Positions 32,220 through 36,945 of a stretch of DNA of 36,945 nt are shown piece by piece. The stretch is from Acephala macrosclerotiorum (taxonomy: Eukaryota > Ascomycota > Leotiomycetes > Helotiales > Mollisiaceae). The notes under the pieces are model-generated. The model was not told where the DNA came from. It was given only the letters and a program-made list of their open reading frames with translations, and did not search any database. Within the stretch, counting starts at the first letter, position 1, and every line of letters starts with the position of its first letter. The position numbers were made by a program, and so were the translations under genes. The stretch is taken from positions 1 to 36,945 of the forward strand of contig MU119626.1 in the NCBI GenBank assembly GCA_014904845.1, read 5' to 3'.

Positions 32220-32675
32220 CCTGAGTGCGTTTATGCCTTAGGCATTGAAATGCTAGAACACCAAAATTCTACTCTTATTAACTCTATAACTGCGCAGTTT
32301 TCAAGGGGGGTCCTAGGGGGTCTCCCCCTAATAAATATAATCGTAATAAGTATTTATAATCAATAGAATCAATCGTAGCAATTCAATATAAGAGACGGGG
32401 GTCCCAGGGGGTGTTCCCCTGGTGTGAGGCTCACTAAAAGTGCTTTTTGCCTTAGGCATCTAGGCGCTCATTTAAGTGCTGGACGTCTCTATAGCTGCGC
32501 AGCTCTCGAGGGGGGTCCCAGGGGGTCTCCCCCTGGAATTATATGCTAAGTAAAGTAATCTAAATTGATTGAATCGATCGTAGCAATTGAATATAAAGAC
32601 GAGGGTCCCAGGGAGTGTCCCTTTGGTGTAAAGCTCTATAGTAAGTGCGTTTCTGCCTTAGGCACTAAAGTGCTT
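32220..32675 (+). repeat. About 210-bp tandem repeat with GC hairpins
   Basis: GCCTTAGGC occurs at 32235, 32449 and 32655, giving periods of 214 and 206. Each full unit carries, in order, a palindrome with CTGCGCAG (32288-32299 and 32493-32504), a GGGGGTCC(C/T)AGGGGG...CCCCCT hairpin, an AT stretch with ATCGTAGCAATT(C/G)AATATAA, and a second GGTCCCAGGG...CCC(C/T)(T/G)GGTGT hairpin. Two units and the start of a third are present. No coding potential is seen. Mutated copies of the AT stretch occur at about 25582, 25711 and 25880. Confidence 0.75.
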
Positions 32676-32826
32676 ATCAGCTTATCGGCTTCACCGCCCG
32701 GCAGAATCTAGAACCCTATCTCAATAACTATTCCAATTTCAAATACTTATAAAACGCTCAAATCAAGAGCTTTTAGTTTGAAACTTAAAATAGAGATAGA
32801 TTACTAAAGTCGAAGACTTTATAGCT

Positions 32827-32859
32827 CTCCGCAGGAGCGCCCCTGCGAGGCCTGCGGAG
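32827..32859. repeat. GC-rich hairpin
   Basis: Perfect 9-base inverted arms, CTCCGCAGG at 32827-32835 and CCTGCGGAG at 32851-32859, enclose a 15-base loop. It belongs to the same unmutated repeat as the hairpins further left. Confidence 0.7.
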
Positions 32860-32877
32860 CAAAATGTGCGTCGAGTA

Positions 32878-32941
32878 AAGAAAGAAAGAATTCGTTCGCT
32901 GATTGGCTCGCTTGCGAGTCGGCGAACGGACTCTTTCTTTC
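32878..32941. repeat. Imperfect inverted repeat with about 28-bp arms
   Basis: GAAAGAAAGAATTCGTTCGC on the left pairs with GCGAACGGACTCTTTCTTTC on the right, and the pairing continues inwards through CGC...GCG. It sits at the very edge of the unmutated island. A RIP-altered version, in which CTCG, TTCG and TCGACG remain, is recognisable at about 26215-26260. Confidence 0.65.
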
Positions 32942-32954
32942 GGAACGAGAGAAA

Positions 32955-35210
32955 CATTTTAATAATTTTTTTATTAAATATTTTATAAAAACTCGATAAT
33001 AAATAATTATTCGAATATTTTATAACGATTCGATATAAATAATTATTCGAGTATTTTACGAAAATTTAATTTAATTAATTATTTTATTTTAATTAAAATT
33101 TTTTTTTTTAAAACGTATAAAATTATATATTTTTATAATTTTATAACGTTTATAAAAATTTAATTATAAAAAAATATTATATTTACTTTTATAAAATTAT
33201 TTAAAAAATATTATATTTATTTTTATAATTATCGAAATTATAATTAATAATATTTTATTTTAATAATTTTTTTTTTATTACGATAATTTTTTTTTTATAA
33301 ATACGAATTAATCGATTTATAATACGCGTAAATCGTATTATTTTACGATTATATTTTATAAAACGTCGTTTTAAATTCGTAAAATTTTAATATTATTTAT
33401 AAAAAATTTTATATTATTTAAAAATTTTAATAATTTTAAATATTGATTTTATTAATTTTATATAAATAAATAACGATTAAATTTTTAATTAGAATTTTAT
33501 AATCGATTTTACGATTACGTATAAAAATATTCGATCGTAAAATTATTAAATATTTTATTTTTTTAATTTAATAAAAAAAATATTATTTAATTTTAACGTA
33601 TAATATTTTTATATTCATATAATAATACTCGAATTATTATAATTCGAAATAAAATAAAACGTATTATTATTAAAAATAATAATAAATAATTTAAAATATA
33701 ATACGAAAATTTTTTTAAACATTTTATAAAATTTATATTATTAATAATAAAAACCGCGAAAAAACGAATTTAAATCGAAATTTAAATCGATATTTTAAAA
33801 AAAATATTAAATTTAAAAAATATTATTAAAATTTTTCGAATTTTATAATTTCGAAACAAGTTTAATACGACGAAAAAAATTTTTTTACGAAAAAAAAAAA
33901 AAAAAAATTTTATATATTATTTCGAATATTATAAAAAAAAATATATTAAAATTATATATTATAAAAATATTTTAAAAATAATTTTAAAAATTAAACAATT
34001 AAAATTTTTATTTTAAATTTTAAAAATTTAATTAAAAATTTATAAAATTATTAAATATTTATTAATAAAAAATTATAAATAAAAAAAATAATTAAAAATT
34101 AAACGAAATATAAAAAATTATATTCGTAATAAAACTTTATAAATAAAAAGAAAATTATTAAAAAAATCAATTAAAAATTTAATTTAAAAATCGATTAAAA
34201 AATCGATTAAAAAATTAATTAAATTTCGATTTTAAAATATAATATATTTAGTATTTTAAATATTTATTTTTAAATTTTAAAATATAATATTTTAAATACG
34301 TATTTTTAAAAAATATTTTATTTTATTTTAAAAATATATAATATTAATATTATTAATCGATTAATAATTAAATAATAAAAAAAAAATTAAATTTAAAACG
34401 ATTATAATAATTTAATTTATTAAAAATAATTATCGATTTAATAAAATTATATAATATTATTAATATTAAATTTTAAATTTTTTATAATTATTATTATAAA
34501 ATTAAATTATTAAAAAAATATTATAATAATATATTTTTTATTATATTAAAAAATCGAATTAATTTTTTTTATTATAATAAAATTATAAAAAGAAATTACG
34601 ATTTTAATATTATAATTAATATAATTAAAAATTATTAATTATATATATTTGAATAAAAAAAAAATTTATTTTAAATATTTTTAAATATTTTTTAATTAAT
34701 TTAAAAAATTTTAACGAAAATTATTAAATAAATATTAAATAAAATATAATTTTAAAAATTAAATTATTAACATTTATAAAAATATAAAAAACTTTAATTT
34801 AATTTTTTATAATTTAATTTTTACGTATAAAAAAATTTATACGTAATTAAAATCAATAATTAATACGAAAATATAAACTCGAAAATATAATAATTATAAT
34901 ATATAAATATTATAAAATTATAATAATTGCGATTATAATTACGATTATAACGACGATAATAAAAATAATATATATATTTTTTAATTATATTAAAATTCGA
35001 ACGATTATATATATAAAAAAATTATTAAAAATAATAAATATAAAAAAAATAAAAAAAAAATATAAAAAAAAAAAAAAATATATATATATTTATTAAAAAA
35101 AAAAAAAAAAAAATTTTTTTTTATATTATATTTTTAATATTATAATTATATCGATAAATTTTAATTTAATAATAATAAATTTAATTTTTTTAAATATAAT
35201 TAAATCGATT
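32955..35210. repeat. AT-rich RIP-affected tract (right, part 1)
   Basis: More than 2 kb of A/T with C almost only in CpG and no usable frame. The block at 33159-33235 repeats the one at 30446-30520 on the other side of the balanced island, so the two flanks belong to the same repeat family. Confidence 0.85.
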
Positions 35211-35540
35211 AAAAGATTACTATCGAATTTGCCAGACTAGTCCAGATCGAAGTAATAAATTTCACGTTTAAAGCGTTTAAAGCGTTTAAAGCGTTTGAAA
35301 AGCCTGGAACCTTCTGGAGCGTCTGGAGTCGTCTAGAGCGTCTGAAGTCGTCTGGAGCGTCTAGAGCGTCTGGTTTAGATTGACTGAAATATGTAGGCCT
35401 AAGGCACCAACTTTTTAAGCGAAGAACACTAAAACTCTCGATTGCATGCGCATACTCTCAGTATATCCTTAGTCGCAAACTACTAAGTGCTCTACTTTAT
35501 TCTACTTTACTTTATTCTATGTACGTAAAATATATCGCAT
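35211..35540. other. Balanced-GC island with minisatellites
   Basis: A 330-base stretch of normal composition inside AT-rich DNA. Besides the minisatellites it holds GGCCTAAGGCACC near 35396, the reverse complement of the GCCTTAGGC core of the 32.2-kb repeat, so it is probably a fragment of that family in the opposite orientation. No gene. Confidence 0.55.
35264..35373 (+). repeat. Two adjoining 9-10 bp minisatellites
   Basis: First, three copies of CGTTTAAAG run from about 35265 to 35297. Then about six or seven copies of GTCT(G/A)(G/A)AG with C or TC added run from about 35312 to 35373; alternating 9- and 10-base units explain the rhythm. Both are unmutated despite AT-rich surroundings. 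Confidence 0.8.
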
Positions 35541-36445
35541 ATTAATTACTCTATTAAATTCAAACTTTCGAAAATAATGCGATTTAAATTATATTTAGAA
35601 TTTAAAATAAAAATTTCGTAAAATAAAACATTTATCGAAGATTTTTAAAATTAAAAATATTAAAATTTTAAATTTAAAATGCGATCGTATTAACTCGATT
35701 AAATTTAAAATTATATTAATGCATTTTAATAAAAAATACTAAAAATTATATATTTAAACTTTATAACGATATATTTTACGATAAAATTAATTAAAACTTT
35801 TAAAATAAAATTTTATAATATAAAAAATTTTATATCTAAAATTTTAAATAATTTAATTTTAAATTTATTAAATATTCTAATTTTAATATATTTAAAATAT
35901 TTAAAGCGTTTAAAACTCGTTTAAAAAACTTGAAAAAATAAATTATTATTTAATTAATTTAATTAAACGATTTTAATTTAATTGTAATTTAATAAATTCG
36001 ATAAATAGTATTTTAAATTGAAATTAAATTTAATAAGAAATAGTACGTCGATTTAATTACTAGCGAATTTCTAATTAAATTAAAATTTGTCGATATATTT
36101 AATTTATAAAATTAAAAACAAAAATAAAATTTTAAATTCGATATTTATAATTTGTAATCGACGATTATAATTTTCAATAAATTATAATAAAATAAAATAA
36201 AAATTTTAATTAATTAAATTAAATTAATTATATTAAATAAAAAAAAATTATTAATATAATAATTACATATAATATTAAATTATATTAAAATTAATTTAAT
36301 TATATTAAAATTGAAATTATATTTTTTTAATTTTTATATAATTTTTAAAATAATAAATTATTTTATATATATATTAAAAATTAAAAACTTTATATATATT
36401 TTTTATTTTTTTTATTCGAATAAATATTTTTTAATAAATTAATAA

Positions 36446-36526
36446 TTTATTAAAATTATATAATTTATTAAAATTATATAATTTATTAAAATTATATAAT
36501 TTATTAAAATTATATAATTTATTAAT
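36446..36526 (+). repeat. 18-bp AT tandem repeat
   Basis: About four and a half exact copies of the unit AATTTATTAAAATTATAT in tandem within AT-rich DNA. Confidence 0.85.
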
Positions 36527-36851
36527 ATTTTTTTTAAATAAATAAATAATAATTAATTTTTTAATTATATTATATATTATAATTTTTATTAATAAATTTA
36601 TAATATTATAAATTTAACGATTAATATTAAATTTAAAAAAAATTAAATAAATTAATAAAAAAATTTACGTATTATAAAAAAAACATTTTATAATATTTTA
36701 TTCGTTTAAAATTTTTAAATTAAATTATTTAATTAATTATTTTTTATAATAAAATTATTATATATTAAAATATATATAAATAATATAATTAAATTAAAAA
36801 ATTATATTTATTAATTTAATATTAAATTATAATTAAATTTTTTTTTTTAAA

Positions 36852-36945
36852 TTTTATTTATTTTATTTATTTTATTTATTTTATTTATTTTATTTATTTT
36901 ATTTATTTTATTTATTTTATTTATTTTATTTATTTTATTTATTTT
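36852..36945 (+). repeat. 9-bp tandem repeat at window end
   Basis: About ten perfect copies of ATTTTATTT run to the last base of the window, so the true array length is unknown. Confidence 0.9.

Larger units (their letters stand above)
35541..36945. repeat. AT-rich RIP-affected tract (right, part 2)
   Basis: AT-rich to the window end with no genes. The block at 36257-36440 aligns with 30042-30205; several CpG sites kept in the 30-kb copy are TpA here, so this copy has gone further. It contains the two short tandem arrays listed separately. Confidence 0.85.

Noticed and set aside
32220..32675. CRISPR-like array
   Set aside because: Repeats are about 210 bp with internal hairpins and no spacer pattern; the DNA is fungal.

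Overview
The window looks like chromosomal DNA of a filamentous ascomycete (Pezizomycotina; a leotiomycete is my guess, not proven). The reasons are short introns of about 50-135 nt with GTRNGT donors and CTRAC/CTGAC branch sites, characteristic fungal protein families, and a two-compartment base composition. Balanced-GC, gene-bearing DNA (about 3.9-24.9 kb) is flanked by extremely AT-rich tracts with no open genes. These carry the mark of RIP (repeat-induced point mutation): C and G are nearly gone, and most remaining C lies in CpG.

Layout. 1-3.86 kb is AT-rich, interrupted by a balanced island at 2.71-3.46 kb. 4.07-7.98 kb (minus) is an apparently intact fungal NLR-type immune/allorecognition receptor with patatin, NB-ARC and TPR domains; I rebuilt six exons. 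7.98-10.69 kb has no convincing gene but holds three of four related promoter-like modules that end in a TATAAATACC box; the fourth lies in the 3.1-kb island. 10.69-12.32 kb (minus) is an annexin with a long Pro/Gly/Gln/Tyr-rich N-terminus (472 aa, four exons). It is divergent from 13.15-14.68 kb (plus), a nucleotidyltransferase-fold-like protein (435 aa, three exons). 16.78-20.06 kb (plus) is one 13-exon reading frame of 878 aa. It joins a fungal ubiquitin-like-domain protein, with a Cys4 zinc-ribbon-like motif, to a LaeA-like SAM-dependent methyltransferase. 20.5-24.1 kb is a head-to-tail minus-strand array of seven small single-pass membrane protein reading frames about 0.5 kb apart. Four are open, one is frameshifted and two are interrupted by a single TAA; an eighth lies alone at 15.8 kb.

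From 24.9 kb to the end the DNA is mostly AT-rich. A balanced island at 30.56-32.95 kb holds an unmutated insertion with a 15-bp target-site duplication and a CAA tail, which suggests non-LTR retroposition. The same island holds a repeat with GC-rich hairpins. Strongly mutated relatives of that repeat can be aligned at 25.6-26.3 kb, so both an unmutated member and a RIP-degraded member of one family are visible here. A second small island at 35.2-35.5 kb carries minisatellites.

How the genes relate. They do not form an obvious pathway. An NLR, a chimeric methyltransferase and a small-membrane-protein array next to RIP-affected repeats is the pattern of a fast-evolving accessory segment, while the annexin and the nucleotidyltransferase-like gene look like ordinary conserved genes. 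All gene models come from reading splice sites and frames by eye; no alignment or database search was possible.
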